DNA of 46,161 nt, from contig JARIDJ010000035.1 in the NCBI GenBank assembly GCA_029267175.1, forward strand, positions 1 to 46,161, written 5' to 3'. Of the stretch, positions 8,527 through 17,743 are shown in pieces; the first letter of the stretch is position 1, and each line of letters opens with the position of its first letter. A program made the position numbers and the translations under genes. The notes beneath the pieces are model-generated. The model worked only from the letters and a program-made list of their open reading frames with translations. It made no database searches and was not told where the DNA came from. This DNA is from Psychrobacter sp. GTDB taxonomy: Bacteria > Pseudomonadota > Gammaproteobacteria > Pseudomonadales > Moraxellaceae.

Positions 8527-9777
8527 TTAATAGTGACGGCATTGGCTCTTTTCGATCTCAGGACTCTCTTTATAGATTTTCAATAAGAGCGCTACCATTA
8601 TTAGGCTAATCAGCATTGAGGAGCCGCCATAACTAAAAAACGGCATAGTTAAGCCTTTGGTTGGCATCGCGCCCATATTCATCGCGGCATTAATAATAGT
8701 CTGCGCAATAAAGATAATACCAATACCAAAAGCGGTATAGCTCATGCGCATCTGCCGGCGCTTGAGCGCATTGTAGCTAATACGCATGGCACTACCGATA
8801 ATCAAAGCCTCTAATAACAGCACCATGGTGACGCCGACGAAACCCAGCTCTTCACCAGTAATCGCTAACAAAAAATCAGTGTGCGCTTCTGGTAAATGCG
8901 ACAGCTTTTGTACACTCTCGCCATAGCCAACCCCGGTAAACTCACCGCGACCAAAAGCAATCAGGCTTCTAGCTAGCTGATAATCGGTATCTTGGATATC
9001 ATCGAAGGGATCCAAAAACGACAAAGCGCGGGTCAATCGATACTGCACTAAAGTGACGGCTAATACGCCAAGTACGCCAACGACCGCCCCTAGCGCGATA
9101 AACTGCTTATAAGGCGCGCCTGCTATATAAAATATCGCAAACACAGTGCCAACGATGACTACCAATGAGCCAAAATCTGGCTGCAACAGTAGTAAAAAGG
9201 TCAACAGACCAATCACTAAGGAGATACGCAAAAAGCCATCCCAGCCGTTACGCACCTCAAAAGAGCGGCGCACCACAAAATCAGCGACAAAGACAATAAC
9301 CACTAACTTAGCAAGCTCAGCGACCTGAAAGTTTAAGACTCCCAAGTTAAGCCAACGCTTCGAGCCATTGATAGGAGTACCAAACAAAGTCGCTATTAGT
9401 AATACCGCGGTCACTAACAATAAAAAAAACTGTGTACCTGTCTGATAAAGGGTCTTGAGCGGGACAAACTTATAGGGAACAAAAGCTGCCGCTAAACCGA
9501 TCGCCATATAAAGCAGCTGGTTATTAAAAAAGTACAGCTCTGTCATACCGCGGCTAAGCGCAAAAGGAATAGAGGCAGAAGCCACCATCAATAAGCTCAG
9601 TACCATCATGCAGCCAACACTAGCTAACAAGATTGCACGCGAGGATGGTAAAGATAACACCCCATCGCTAGTAGCTTTGGCAGTAGCGTTTGAGTTTGAG
9701 CGAGAAAAAAAGGAGAGCGCCATAATATTCAAATATACTAACGAGCAAAAAGTACGGCGTTCAGTGAACACCACCAT
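8527..9777 (-). CDS. ftsW: Septal peptidoglycan polymerase FtsW (SEDS family)
   Basis: FtsW is the SEDS-family glycosyltransferase that polymerises peptidoglycan at the division site, working with the transpeptidase FtsI. About ten membrane helices are visible, with SEDS signatures AITGEELGFVGV and FFSYGGSS near the C-terminus and the segment AEAHTDF-like EAHTDFLLAI before it. The frame of 416 residues may start too early. An internal ATG at 9723 (MALSFFSRSN) gives a more typical N-terminus, and neither start has a clear ribosome binding site. murD lies 159 bp upstream. Position after murD and the motifs separate it from the elongation paralogue RodA. murG does not follow, unlike in E. coli. 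Confidence 0.93.
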   Translation of the reverse strand: MVVFTERRTFCSLVYLNIMALSFFSRSNSNATAKATSDGVLSLPSSRAILLASVGCMMVLSLLMVASASIPFALSRGMTELYFFNNQLLYMAIGLAAAFVPYKFVPLKTLYQTGTQFFLLLVTAVLLIATLFGTPINGSKRWLNLGVLNFQVAELAKLVVIVFVADFVVRRSFEVRNGWDGFLRISLVIGLLTFLLLLQPDFGSLVVIVGTVFAIFYIAGAPYKQFIALGAVVGVLGVLAVTLVQYRLTRALSFLDPFDDIQDTDYQLARSLIAFGRGEFTGVGYGESVQKLSHLPEAHTDFLLAITGEELGFVGVTMVLLLEALIIGSAMRISYNALKRRQMRMSYTAFGIGIIFIAQTIINAAMNMGAMPTKGLTMPFFSYGGSSMLISLIMVALLLKIYKESPEIEKSQCRHY

Positions 9778-9936
9778 TGAGATATAGAGAAAAATAAAGA
9801 ATGACTAGTAATCAAAGCTTAGTCAGCATTATAGAGCATAGCTTAAAATAAAAAACCAACAATATCCATGGCTTATAAAATCATTAATGAAACCATTAAT
9901 CATAAGCATTTAAATATAAGCATTTAAATAAGACCC

Positions 9937-11367
9937 TTAACTATCAGCGGTATCTAGCTTGGCTAATTGCTGCTGCACTAACTGAGTAAAATACTCACCG
10001 CGCTCAGCATAACCGCTGAATTGATCGAAGCTTGCACAAGCTGGAGAGAGTAACACCGCTTGCACTTGTGATAAGCTGCTATCCGTCACTTGCTTGATAA
10101 CTTTAAAAGCAGTCTCTAAAGTCTGACACTGATGCAATCTAACGTCTTTACTCAAGCCCGCTTCTCGCAAATGTTGCTCAATGAGCTTGGCATCTTCACC
10201 GATACACAGTACTTGACTGACATAGTCATTGATAAGTGGCGTCAACTCACCAAACTGTTGGCCTTTGCCTTGCCCGCCTAGTATCAATAATAGCTTACCA
10301 TCTTTTGGCGCATAGACCGCTCCTAGGCCTTCGACTGCCGCCATAGTAGAGCCGATATTAGTACCCTTTGAATCATTAAAATAGTCGATACCCGCTACCG
10401 CAGTGACATATTGGCAGCGATGATCTAGACCGGTGAACTGCTGCAACGTATTTAGCATAGCATCGAGCGGTAGTCCTGCCAGCTCGCCCAAAGCTAGCGC
10501 CGCTTGCGCATTCAATAAATTATGGCGACCCTTCACAGGTAGCTTATCCGCTGATAATAAACGATCACTACCACGCGCTAGATAAATTTGCCCGTCAGGA
10601 TCGGTAATAAGGCCATATTGACCTTTATCAGGAGCATGAATACCAGTGCTCAATCGTGGTAAATTATCCGCGACTAAAGGCCGAGTCAAAGCATCTTCGC
10701 GGTTTACCACCACCGACTTAGCGCCTTGAAAGATACGATGCTTGGCTTGATGATAGCCGAGCATATCACCATGACGATCAAGATGATCAGGCGACATGTT
10801 GAGCACCGTTGCCACTTGCGCTCCTAGATTGCTCACTGTTTCTAGCTGAAAGCTTGAGAGCTCAAGGACAGCAAGCTCCATATCGCTATTTGCCAATAAG
10901 CTCAAAGCTGGCACACCAATATTACCGCCTACCCCAACATTAACCTCTGCATCTTTTGCCATTTGACCGACTAAGGTAGTGACCGTACTTTTGGCATTAG
11001 AGCCCGTGATAGCGACTATCGGCGCGCTACAAGCTTCACAAAATAATTGAATATCGCTCACGACTGGAATATTAGCTTGCCGCGCGCTCGCCACTGCTTT
11101 TGTCTCTAAAGAGATACCAGGGCTGATAATAATACGCGCCGCTTGCAGTAATAATTCCTCATCAATACCGCCAAACTGACGAATCTCAACCGCAGCTGGC
11201 AGCTTATCAGCCAAGGCTGGTGTGGTCTGATTATCAGTAACCGCGACTTGATAGCCTTGATCGGTAAGATAATTCGCTACTGATAAGCCCGATTGTCCCA
11301 ATCCGACCACAACTTGCAGGCCACTACCTTTATGAATCAATGTATCTGTTGTAGCAGAGCTTGACAT
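9937..11367 (-). CDS. murD: UDP-N-acetylmuramoyl-L-alanine:D-glutamate ligase
   Basis: MurD adds D-glutamate to the cytoplasmic peptidoglycan precursor using ATP. The 476 residues have the three Mur-ligase domains. They comprise an N-terminal Rossmann fold with GLGQSGLSVANYL (22-34), an ATP-binding P-loop GSNAKST (122-128, a variant of the usual GTNGKST) and LNMSPDHLDRHG. The C-terminal domain carries LLSPACASFDQFSGYAERGE. The ATG follows AAAGGAAAA. It opens the murD-ftsW pair, and the rest of the dcw cluster lies 18.5 kb away. The alanine in the P-loop in place of glycine is seen in other MurD proteins and is unlikely to be inactivating. Confidence 0.97.
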   Translation of the reverse strand: MSSSATTDTLIHKGSGLQVVVGLGQSGLSVANYLTDQGYQVAVTDNQTTPALADKLPAAVEIRQFGGIDEELLLQAARIIISPGISLETKAVASARQANIPVVSDIQLFCEACSAPIVAITGSNAKSTVTTLVGQMAKDAEVNVGVGGNIGVPALSLLANSDMELAVLELSSFQLETVSNLGAQVATVLNMSPDHLDRHGDMLGYHQAKHRIFQGAKSVVVNREDALTRPLVADNLPRLSTGIHAPDKGQYGLITDPDGQIYLARGSDRLLSADKLPVKGRHNLLNAQAALALGELAGLPLDAMLNTLQQFTGLDHRCQYVTAVAGIDYFNDSKGTNIGSTMAAVEGLGAVYAPKDGKLLLILGGQGKGQQFGELTPLINDYVSQVLCIGEDAKLIEQHLREAGLSKDVRLHQCQTLETAFKVIKQVTDSSLSQVQAVLLSPACASFDQFSGYAERGEYFTQLVQQQLAKLDTADS

Positions 11368-11907
11368 ATATTTTCCTTTTATGAAGTCATGGGAGTAAAT
11401 CAGTACAGCTATCTGTAATGATAGTTGGGTGAAACCGTAGTCAGCATTACTATGCCAGATAACGTTATTATTGACTATTTAGACTAGCATCATAACGGTA
11501 TCGTTAATATTTCGGTACTGCTTTTTTGCCACTTTGTGCTATTATGCCCCTGTTTTTATAGCTAATTGCTCAGATTTTGATTAGTTTAGCATGTTGTGAC
11601 TAACCTCACGCTTCTACAACTATTATTCATCTCATTGTTACTATGAGCCTATGGTAGTTTGCCGCTATATTATAGCGTGTGGTTATGAGCTACAGCCTCA
11701 AATATTATGATTGAATACCCTAGTAAACCTATTATTCCCCTACTCGCTATTGGCTTTTGCACTCATGCAAGTGTCATACCGTCTAACAGCTATAGTCTGT
11801 TAAGCGACGCCGTAGCTCTATCATCAGTAATGACTATCAGCTGATATTATTACTAATGATTAGTGACTACTTTTTTGCCTTCTACTCTATGCAGTTGCCG
11901 TTTATTT
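11368..11907. other. Divergent promoter region between murD and the sulP gene
   Basis: No supported coding frame is present. The region must carry the outward promoters of murD and the transporter. A perfect 15-bp palindrome, CGCTATA-T-TATAGCG, lies at 11663-11677. A smaller dyad, TTGCA-CTCA-TGCAA, lies near 11756-11771. No confident sigma-70 hexamer pair was identified. Confidence 0.5.
11663..11677. repeat. 15-bp perfect palindrome upstream of sulP and murD
   Basis: The arms CGCTATA and TATAGCG flank a single T. The size and symmetry suit a dimeric regulator, but no such regulator is encoded nearby. Chance occurrence in AT-rich DNA cannot be excluded. Confidence 0.4.
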
Positions 11908-13407
11908 ATGACATCTTTTATTGATAACTTACGTGATGAGTGGTTTTCTAACGTCCGCGGCGATATTTTGTCCGGACTGGTAGTAGCCCTCGCCTTGATT
12001 CCAGAAGCGATTGCCTTCTCTATTATCGCTGGTGTCGATCCAAAAGTAGGCTTGTATGCTTCATTCTGTATTGCCGTGGTCATCAGCTTTGTAGGCGGAC
12101 GTCCTGGGATGATCTCAGCGGCAACCGGTGCTATGGCGCTAGTAATGGTAGATCTGGTCGCTGATCATGGTCTGCAATATTTGCTGGCTGCGACGCTACT
12201 GTGCGGCGCTATTCAGGTAGTCATGGGGATTCTTAAGCTTGGCAATCTCATGCGCTTTGTATCGCGCTCGGTAGTGATAGGTTTTGTCAATGCCTTGGCG
12301 ATTTTGATCTTTGCCGCCCAATTACCAGAGCTTAATCCGATGACGGAGCGAGTTGGCATGACCGTCTATATTATGACCGCTGCCGGCTTGGCTATTATTT
12401 ATCTGTTTCCGCTCATTCCAAAGATTGGCCGTATTATTCCCTCACCGCTGATCTGTATCGTTGGCTTGACGGCGGTAGCGATGTACATGAATCTAGACAT
12501 TCGTAATGTCGGTAGCATGGGCGAGCTGCCCGACTCGCTGCCAGTATTCTTACTACCCGATATTCCGCTCAATCTTGAGACTTTATTGATTATCGCGCCA
12601 TACTCTATTGCTTTAGCTATCGTTGGTCTACTTGAGTCAATGATGACGGCGACTATCGTTGATGACTTAACCGATACGCCTAGTGATAAGAATAAAGAAT
12701 GCCGCGGTCAAGGCATGGCTAACGTGGTCTCAGGCTTCTTTGGTGGTATGGCAGGCTGTGCGATGATCGGACAGTCAATGATTAACGTCAAGTCTGGTGG
12801 CCGTACACGGCTATCGACCTTGATGGCTGGTGTGGTGCTACTCATCATGGTAGTGTTTTTGAGCGAATGGGTCAGCCAAATTCCAATGGCCGCGCTAGTG
12901 GCGGTGATGATTATGGTCTCTATTGGCACCTTTAATTGGCAGTCTATTCGCGAGTTCAAAACTCACCCTATGTCATTCAACATTGTGATGCTAGCCACCG
13001 TACTGACCACCGTCTTTACTCATAACTTAGCTTATGGCGTTGGTGTTGGAGTGCTGCTATCGGCCTTGGCTTTTGCTAATAAGATCGGTCAGTTCTTAAC
13101 CATCTATAGCGATTATGATGACAGTAGCAATACTCGCTATTACTACGTGCAAGGCCAAGTGTTCTTTGCCTCCACTACGCAGTTCCTAAATAGCTTTGAT
13201 ACCAAAGAAGCCTTAGATACTATCCATATCGATGTTAGCCAAGCACATTTTTGGGATGTCAGCGCGGTCGACACTTTGGATAAGCTGGTCATGCGCTTGC
13301 AACGCGAAGGTATTGATGTCAAAGTAGTTGGACTCAATAGTGCCAGTCGTACTTTGATCGATCGCTTCTCTATTCATGATCGGCGTGATATTGGTTTGCT
13401 GGATTAA
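11908..13407 (+). CDS. SulP-family inorganic anion transporter with STAS domain
   Basis: This is an inner-membrane transporter of the SLC26/SulP family, whose bacterial members carry sulfate, bicarbonate or dicarboxylates. It starts with the typical [22 protein letters not shown] segment, has about twelve or more helices, and ends in a cytoplasmic STAS domain (about the last 80 residues, with [14 protein letters not shown]). At about 499 residues it is a short-type SulP. The longest frame starts at a GTG at 11863 but adds 15 unlikely residues. The ATG at 11908 begins the family-like N-terminus, although neither start has a strong ribosome binding site. A universal stress protein gene follows, a pairing known for some SulP genes. 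The substrate cannot be told from sequence. Confidence 0.88.
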   Translation: MTSFIDNLRDEWFSNVRGDILSGLVVALALIPEAIAFSIIAGVDPKVGLYASFCIAVVISFVGGRPGMISAATGAMALVMVDLVADHGLQYLLAATLLCGAIQVVMGILKLGNLMRFVSRSVVIGFVNALAILIFAAQLPELNPMTERVGMTVYIMTAAGLAIIYLFPLIPKIGRIIPSPLICIVGLTAVAMYMNLDIRNVGSMGELPDSLPVFLLPDIPLNLETLLIIAPYSIALAIVGLLESMMTATIVDDLTDTPSDKNKECRGQGMANVVSGFFGGMAGCAMIGQSMINVKSGGRTRLSTLMAGVVLLIMVVFLSEWVSQIPMAALVAVMIMVSIGTFNWQSIREFKTHPMSFNIVMLATVLTTVFTHNLAYGVGVGVLLSALAFANKIGQFLTIYSDYDDSSNTRYYYVQGQVFFASTTQFLNSFDTKEALDTIHIDVSQAHFWDVSAVDTLDKLVMRLQREGIDVKVVGLNSASRTLIDRFSIHDRRDIGLLD

Positions 13408-13466
13408 CTTTATCTATCACGGTTAGAGATCTTATAAGTCGTTGGGTTTTATTCACCGTGTTTTTG

Positions 13467-13528
13467 CTTAATTTAGATAACTTAATTTAGATAACTTACT
13501 TCATTTATAAGCTACTTAATGTAGATAA
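13467..13528 (+). repeat. Three 14-bp direct repeats before the universal stress gene
   Basis: CTTAATTTAGATAA occurs twice in exact tandem (13467-13480 and 13481-13494). A third copy with one mismatch, CTTAATGTAGATAA, follows at 13515-13528. They end about 12 bp before the start codon of the usp gene. They could be regulator-binding iterons or products of slippage. No function is assigned. Confidence 0.7.
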
Positions 13529-13540
13529 TGTGGTTGCCCT

Positions 13541-14395
13541 ATGAGTAACTTAAAACCTGACAGTGTCATTGCTTGTTTGGACTGTCCCGATCATGTGCAA
13601 GCGGTATTAGATGCCAGTATGTGGGCTGCTAATCGCTTGCAAGCGCCGATTGGCTTATTGCATTCGATACCCAGCTTGCAGCAAAAAGCGGCAGTAAACT
13701 ATTCTGGCTGTCTAAATATCGATGACGAAAGTCAGCTGCTAGATCAGTTCACCAATCAAGAGCACTTAAGTAATAGCGAGCTCAAAGCCCAAGGTAAGCT
13801 GCTATTGCATCAAGCTACCGCCTATTGCGAGCAGCATCAGCATAAGCGTAAAACCTATACTTTACATCGTCACGAAACGCTCAGCGAGAGTATTGATTAC
13901 GTCGATGAAAAATCGCAATTAATAGTTATCGGGCATCAGGTGACCTGTAGGGCTACTTTGAGTCAATTGGTTAGATTGAGCCACTGCCCTATTTTGGTGA
14001 CTCATGCCCCATTTTTGCCCCCAACTACCGCACTTTTTGCCTTTGATAACCGAGCCACTAGTCATCGAATGCTCGATTGGCTCTGTAAAACCCCATTAGT
14101 GCGCTCTTTGACCGTTCATATTGTGATGGTCGGTAAAAACAACAATGAGAATTGCGATGCCTTACGCGAAGCTTACGCTCGTCTAAAACAGGCCGGTATC
14201 AGTGCCAAAAAGTCTTTAATAGATAGCCGTGATGTCAGCGCCGCCCTCAGCTATTATCAAAACGAGCATGAGATTGGTATGCTTATGAGCGGCGCTTTTG
14301 GTCAATCGCGTCTACGTGAGCTGCTACAAGGCAGCGATACCAAAAAGCTGCTTGGTAGTACCAAAACCCCTTATCTGCTGTTTCCTAAGTTATAA
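13541..14395 (+). CDS. Tandem universal stress protein (two UspA domains)
   Basis: The 284 residues make two UspA-like domains, about 6-150 and 165-284. The first begins VIACLDCPDHVQAVLDASMWAA, and the second ends SGAFGQSRLRELLQGSDTKKLL, close to the ATP-binding GxxGxSxxRE signature of this family. It is cytoplasmic, with no signal or membrane segment. The gene is 133 bp downstream of the SulP gene in the same direction. This suggests the stress protein may modulate the transporter or answer the same signal, which is inference. A hairpin follows the gene. Function of Usp proteins is generally poorly defined. Confidence 0.85.
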   Translation: MSNLKPDSVIACLDCPDHVQAVLDASMWAANRLQAPIGLLHSIPSLQQKAAVNYSGCLNIDDESQLLDQFTNQEHLSNSELKAQGKLLLHQATAYCEQHQHKRKTYTLHRHETLSESIDYVDEKSQLIVIGHQVTCRATLSQLVRLSHCPILVTHAPFLPPTTALFAFDNRATSHRMLDWLCKTPLVRSLTVHIVMVGKNNNENCDALREAYARLKQAGISAKKSLIDSRDVSAALSYYQNEHEIGMLMSGAFGQSRLRELLQGSDTKKLLGSTKTPYLLFPKL

Positions 14396-14768
14396 GCTAT
14401 TGTCAAAAGCTTTTATTAGCATTTGTACCTTATTAAATAGCGCTTACTGCCCTTGAGCGCTAAGCGCTGCTTTGTTTTATACCACCTGTTATTTTGTCTT
14501 TCGGTTTAGTCTAGTCTTTGACTATAGTCTGTCTTAACGCATTATCGCCTAATAGCTATTTTTTAGAATAGCTACTCCTTACTCTGTATGATGTTTTAGT
14601 AACTCATAGAGCTATAGCCTCCCTGTAAGCCTAGAAGTTCGTTATAATAAAACCCTCTTTAAGCCAATGCCACATCGAAAAACTATCTAGCGATACGGTT
14701 TATTCCTCTAATTATAACGGACTATAATCACTCAAAACTCCAATCCTACCTACCCCCTTGAGTAGGCT
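14396..14768. other. Non-coding stretch between the usp gene and the glnK promoter
   Basis: Apart from the terminator-like hairpin at 14439-14478 this stretch shows no supported frame. Enhancer sites for an NtrC-type activator would be expected 70-150 bp before the sigma-54 promoter, but no clear consensus NtrC dyad could be picked out by eye. Confidence 0.5.
14439..14478 (+). terminator. Terminator-like hairpin after the usp gene
   Basis: AGCGCTTA (14439-14446) pairs perfectly with TAAGCGCT (14461-14468) and is followed by GCTTTGTTTT. The T tract is interrupted, so strength is uncertain. Confidence 0.6.
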
Positions 14769-14784
14769 TGGCACAATTCTTGAA
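14769..14784 (+). promoter_or_regulatory. Sigma-54 (RpoN) -24/-12 promoter of glnK-amtB
   Basis: TGGCACAATTCTTGAA matches the sigma-54 consensus TGGCAC-N5-TTGCA with correct spacing. The only departure is A for C in the -12 element. It lies 90 bp before the glnK start. In the family, glnK-amtB is switched on by NtrC and sigma-54 under nitrogen limitation, which fits. Confidence 0.85.
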
Positions 14785-14835
14785 TGACTGATAGTAAGTA
14801 TAAAAGAGGAGCCGTACAGCAACTACTGCTGATAG

Positions 14836-15213
<378 letters not shown>

Positions 15214-15342
15214 TAATCCTATAACCATTATTGCCCAGTTATGGGGCACTAATTGCTTATAAGCGCGCTCAATAGCGGTTGATTATGATTTTATTTAACC
15301 GTTAGTCCAATATCTGCATCATCGATTCAAGGGGGAATTAAG

Positions 15343-16605
15343 ATGCAAAGTCAAATTTTCGAGTTGCAATACGCACTAGATACTTTTTATTTTTTGATGT
15401 GTGGGGCATTGGTGATGTGGATGGCCGCCGGCTTCACTATGCTAGAAGCTGGGATGGTACGCGCCAAAAATACCGTCGAGATTTTAACTAAAAACATTGC
15501 GCTTTTTGCCACTGCCTGTACCATGTATATGATCTGCGGTTACGCTATTATGTATGGTGGCGAGCCGTTGTTAGATGGTATTGCAGGAGGCGAGACGCTA
15601 GTAGCAGACGCCTTGAGCGCATCAGCTGAAAATGGTTTTGATGGTGACTCAGTCTATTCAGCGGCGGCTGACTTCTTCTTTCAAGTGGTATTTGTCGCGA
15701 CCTGTATGTCCATCGTCTCAGGCGCTGTCGCTGAACGCATGAAGCTTTGGTCTTTTTTATTGTTTGCAGCCGTTATGACTGGCTTTATCTACCCGATGCA
15801 AGGTAGTTGGACTTGGGGCGGTCAAGAGGTCTTTGGCTTATATAATCTAAGCGAAATAGGTTTCTCTGACTTTGCCGGTTCCGGTATCGTGCATATGGCC
15901 GGTGCGGCAGCAGCCCTGTCAGGGGTGTTATTACTAGGAGGGCGCCGCGGTAAGTACGGCTCTAATGGCGAGATACGCGCTATTCCTGGAGCGAATTTAC
16001 CTTTAGCGGCACTGGGTACTTTGATTTTATGGATGGGTTGGTTCGGTTTTAATGGCGGCTCAGTACTCAAACTAGCAGATATCGCGAGCGCCAATAGCGT
16101 AGCTATGGTATTTGTAAATACTAATGCCGCTGCCGCGGGTGGTGCTATCGGTGCTTTATTACTAGCGCGACTGATCTTTGGTAAAGCCGATCTTACTATG
16201 CTGCTCAATGGTGCATTGGCAGGGCTAGTCGCTATCACTGCAGAGCCTTCTACCCCTTCTGCCTTGCAAGCGACTTTATTTGGGGTGGCTGCAGGTATCA
16301 TTGTAGTGCTATCTATTTTGGCTCTAGATAAAATGAAAATCGATGATCCTGTTGGCGCTATTTCGGTGCATGGAGTAGCAGGTCTATTTGGTTTATTAAT
16401 CGTACCGCTTACCAATCCAGCAGCGAGCTTTATAGCTCAGCTCGTTGGCGCCGTTACTATCTTTGCTTGGGTCTATGTGGCAAGCCTACTGATTTGGCTG
16501 GTGATAAAGGTCGTTATCGGTTTACGAATCTCTGAGGAAGAAGAATATCAAGGTGCAGATATAGCCGAGTGTGGTATGGAAGCTTATCCTGAGTTTGTCA
16601 GATAG
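15343..16605 (+). CDS. amtB: Ammonium transporter
   Basis: AmtB is a trimeric inner-membrane channel that takes up ammonium. The 420 residues contain eleven expected helices. The pore histidine pair lies in GIVHMAGAAA (H184) and SVHGVAGLFG (H343), and other signatures include DFFFQ and TNAAAAGGA. No cleavable signal peptide is evident: the protein opens with a short hydrophilic stretch followed by the first helix. The ATG follows GGGGG. It lies 129 bp after glnK, the conserved regulatory pair. A long antisense open frame inside this gene is a codon-bias shadow. Confidence 0.97.
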   Translation: MQSQIFELQYALDTFYFLMCGALVMWMAAGFTMLEAGMVRAKNTVEILTKNIALFATACTMYMICGYAIMYGGEPLLDGIAGGETLVADALSASAENGFDGDSVYSAAADFFFQVVFVATCMSIVSGAVAERMKLWSFLLFAAVMTGFIYPMQGSWTWGGQEVFGLYNLSEIGFSDFAGSGIVHMAGAAAALSGVLLLGGRRGKYGSNGEIRAIPGANLPLAALGTLILWMGWFGFNGGSVLKLADIASANSVAMVFVNTNAAAAGGAIGALLLARLIFGKADLTMLLNGALAGLVAITAEPSTPSALQATLFGVAAGIIVVLSILALDKMKIDDPVGAISVHGVAGLFGLLIVPLTNPAASFIAQLVGAVTIFAWVYVASLLIWLVIKVVIGLRISEEEEYQGADIAECGMEAYPEFVR

Positions 16606-16644
16606 CTTTGCTAAGCTTTATCAGATTTTGACAAAAATAGCATG

Positions 16645-16678
16645 AAAAAACCCCGTATAACCTATAGGTCATACGGGG
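16645..16678 (-). terminator. Rho-independent terminator between amtB and the DUF2147 gene
   Basis: CCCCGTAT (16651-16658) pairs with ATACGGGG (16671-16678). On the minus strand the stem is followed by six U residues (A run 16645-16650), so it serves the DUF2147 gene best. On the plus strand the tail TCTCTT is weak, but the hairpin may also stop amtB transcripts. Confidence 0.88.
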
Positions 16679-16727
16679 TCTCTTATGCTATTAATAGAGC
16701 TGACTAATAATAGCAGTATTCGCTAAC

Positions 16728-17111
16728 TTATTTCTTTTTCCACTGCTGGCTACGCGAGAATGGACCAATATAACCTTTTAGATTTAAGGTATTACCGTTT
16801 AAACTTGCGGTCATGCGGTAGTCTTTACCTTTCTCAGGATCAGTAATAGTACCACCACTGTATTTACCACCGCCATCAGCTTTTAGGCCAGAGATAATAG
16901 TCATGCCAACGTGCTTTTTACCCTTGGCTGAAACTGTATCAATAAGCTTACCAGTCAATACACCGTTAGACTCTGTGATTTTGACCGTACCTTTTGGCTT
17001 ACCTTCATCAAAAGTCTGCCAAGTCGTATTGTGCAATGGATCAGCGGCGAATGCCATCGTTGCCATGCTAATACCAGCTACTGCTAAAGCGGTTTTTGTA
17101 AATAGTTTCAT
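16728..17111 (-). CDS. Exported DUF2147-type small protein
   Basis: This is a small secreted or periplasmic protein of 127 residues. The signal peptide MKLFTKTALAVAGISMATMAFAA is followed by a beta-rich domain with W-x-T and repeated K-G-K patterns: GTVKITESNGVLTGKLIDTV, then a C-terminal GYIGPFSRSQQWKK. This pattern resembles DUF2147 (YfeY/YdcP-like uncharacterised exported proteins), often annotated as hypothetical. The start at 17111 is chosen over a longer frame because AAGGGAG precedes it and the signal peptide begins there. It has its own terminator and stands alone. No biochemical role can be assigned. Confidence 0.78.
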   Translation of the reverse strand: MKLFTKTALAVAGISMATMAFAADPLHNTTWQTFDEGKPKGTVKITESNGVLTGKLIDTVSAKGKKHVGMTIISGLKADGGGKYSGGTITDPEKGKDYRMTASLNGNTLNLKGYIGPFSRSQQWKKK

Positions 17112-17370
17112 AAATCGACTCCCTTCGTACAATGATTGTTCAATAAGTTACGTTATTTGCGCCTGTCTCTTGATAAAAAAATAAATAGCACGGTTTAAGT
17201 CAAAATGATAAAAGTCTAAACTGCGGAACTTACTTGTTCTTAGTAACTAAAAACTTCTAACCTCTTAAACAGTACAAGCGCTGTCTAAATACATTATAGG
17301 CAAAAAATAAGTTTTGCCTAGTAATTTTTTATATCAATTTCTTTCTATAATTTAGAATTATATCAAACAG

Positions 17371-17646
17371 TTACAGAAAAGGATTATCGATATCATCGTC
17401 TAACCGGTCATCCTTTAATTTTGACTCTTCTACGTTTTTGTTGTAGCTATCCCTAAAATTATCGGCGTTTTCATAAGATTTTAATATGCTACTAGTAAGC
17501 TCATGTAGCTTTTTTGCTTGTTCATGACCGGTTTTATTAAGGTATAACTCTATATCACCATAAATAATGATTTTATCTTTTTGGTTTTCAATAACTAATT
17601 CCCCAATTTGCATACTTTGATGATTATTAGCGAAGGGTTCAATCAT
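17371..17646 (-). CDS. Small hypothetical acidic protein
   Basis: This 91-residue protein was not recognised. It is soluble, with no signal peptide or membrane helix. An N-terminal region (ELVIENQKDKIIIYGDIELY) looks like beta strands, followed by an amphipathic helix (NKTGHEQAKKLHELTSSILKSYENA) and an acidic C-terminus (DDRLDDDIDNPFL). The ATG follows a good AGAAGGAAT site, which is the main reason to call it a gene. The DNA is more AT-rich than its neighbours. Local context (an exported nuclease upstream and a DUF2147 gene downstream) gives no clue to a role. Confidence 0.62.
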   Translation of the reverse strand: MIEPFANNHQSMQIGELVIENQKDKIIIYGDIELYLNKTGHEQAKKLHELTSSILKSYENADNFRDSYNKNVEESKLKDDRLDDDIDNPFL

Positions 17647-17743
17647 ATTTTATTCCTTCTATTAATGATAGCCATTTTCAATAAAGCCTATCTTCTTTAA
17701 AATTTATATTCTATCTCTAGGTACTAAAATTAATTAAGCTGAT

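Noticed and set aside
15822..16415. A 197-codon open frame on the minus strand inside amtB
   Set aside because: It runs antisense through the well-supported amtB gene, has low-complexity proline/serine/alanine composition and no ribosome binding site. It is a shadow of the codon bias of amtB.
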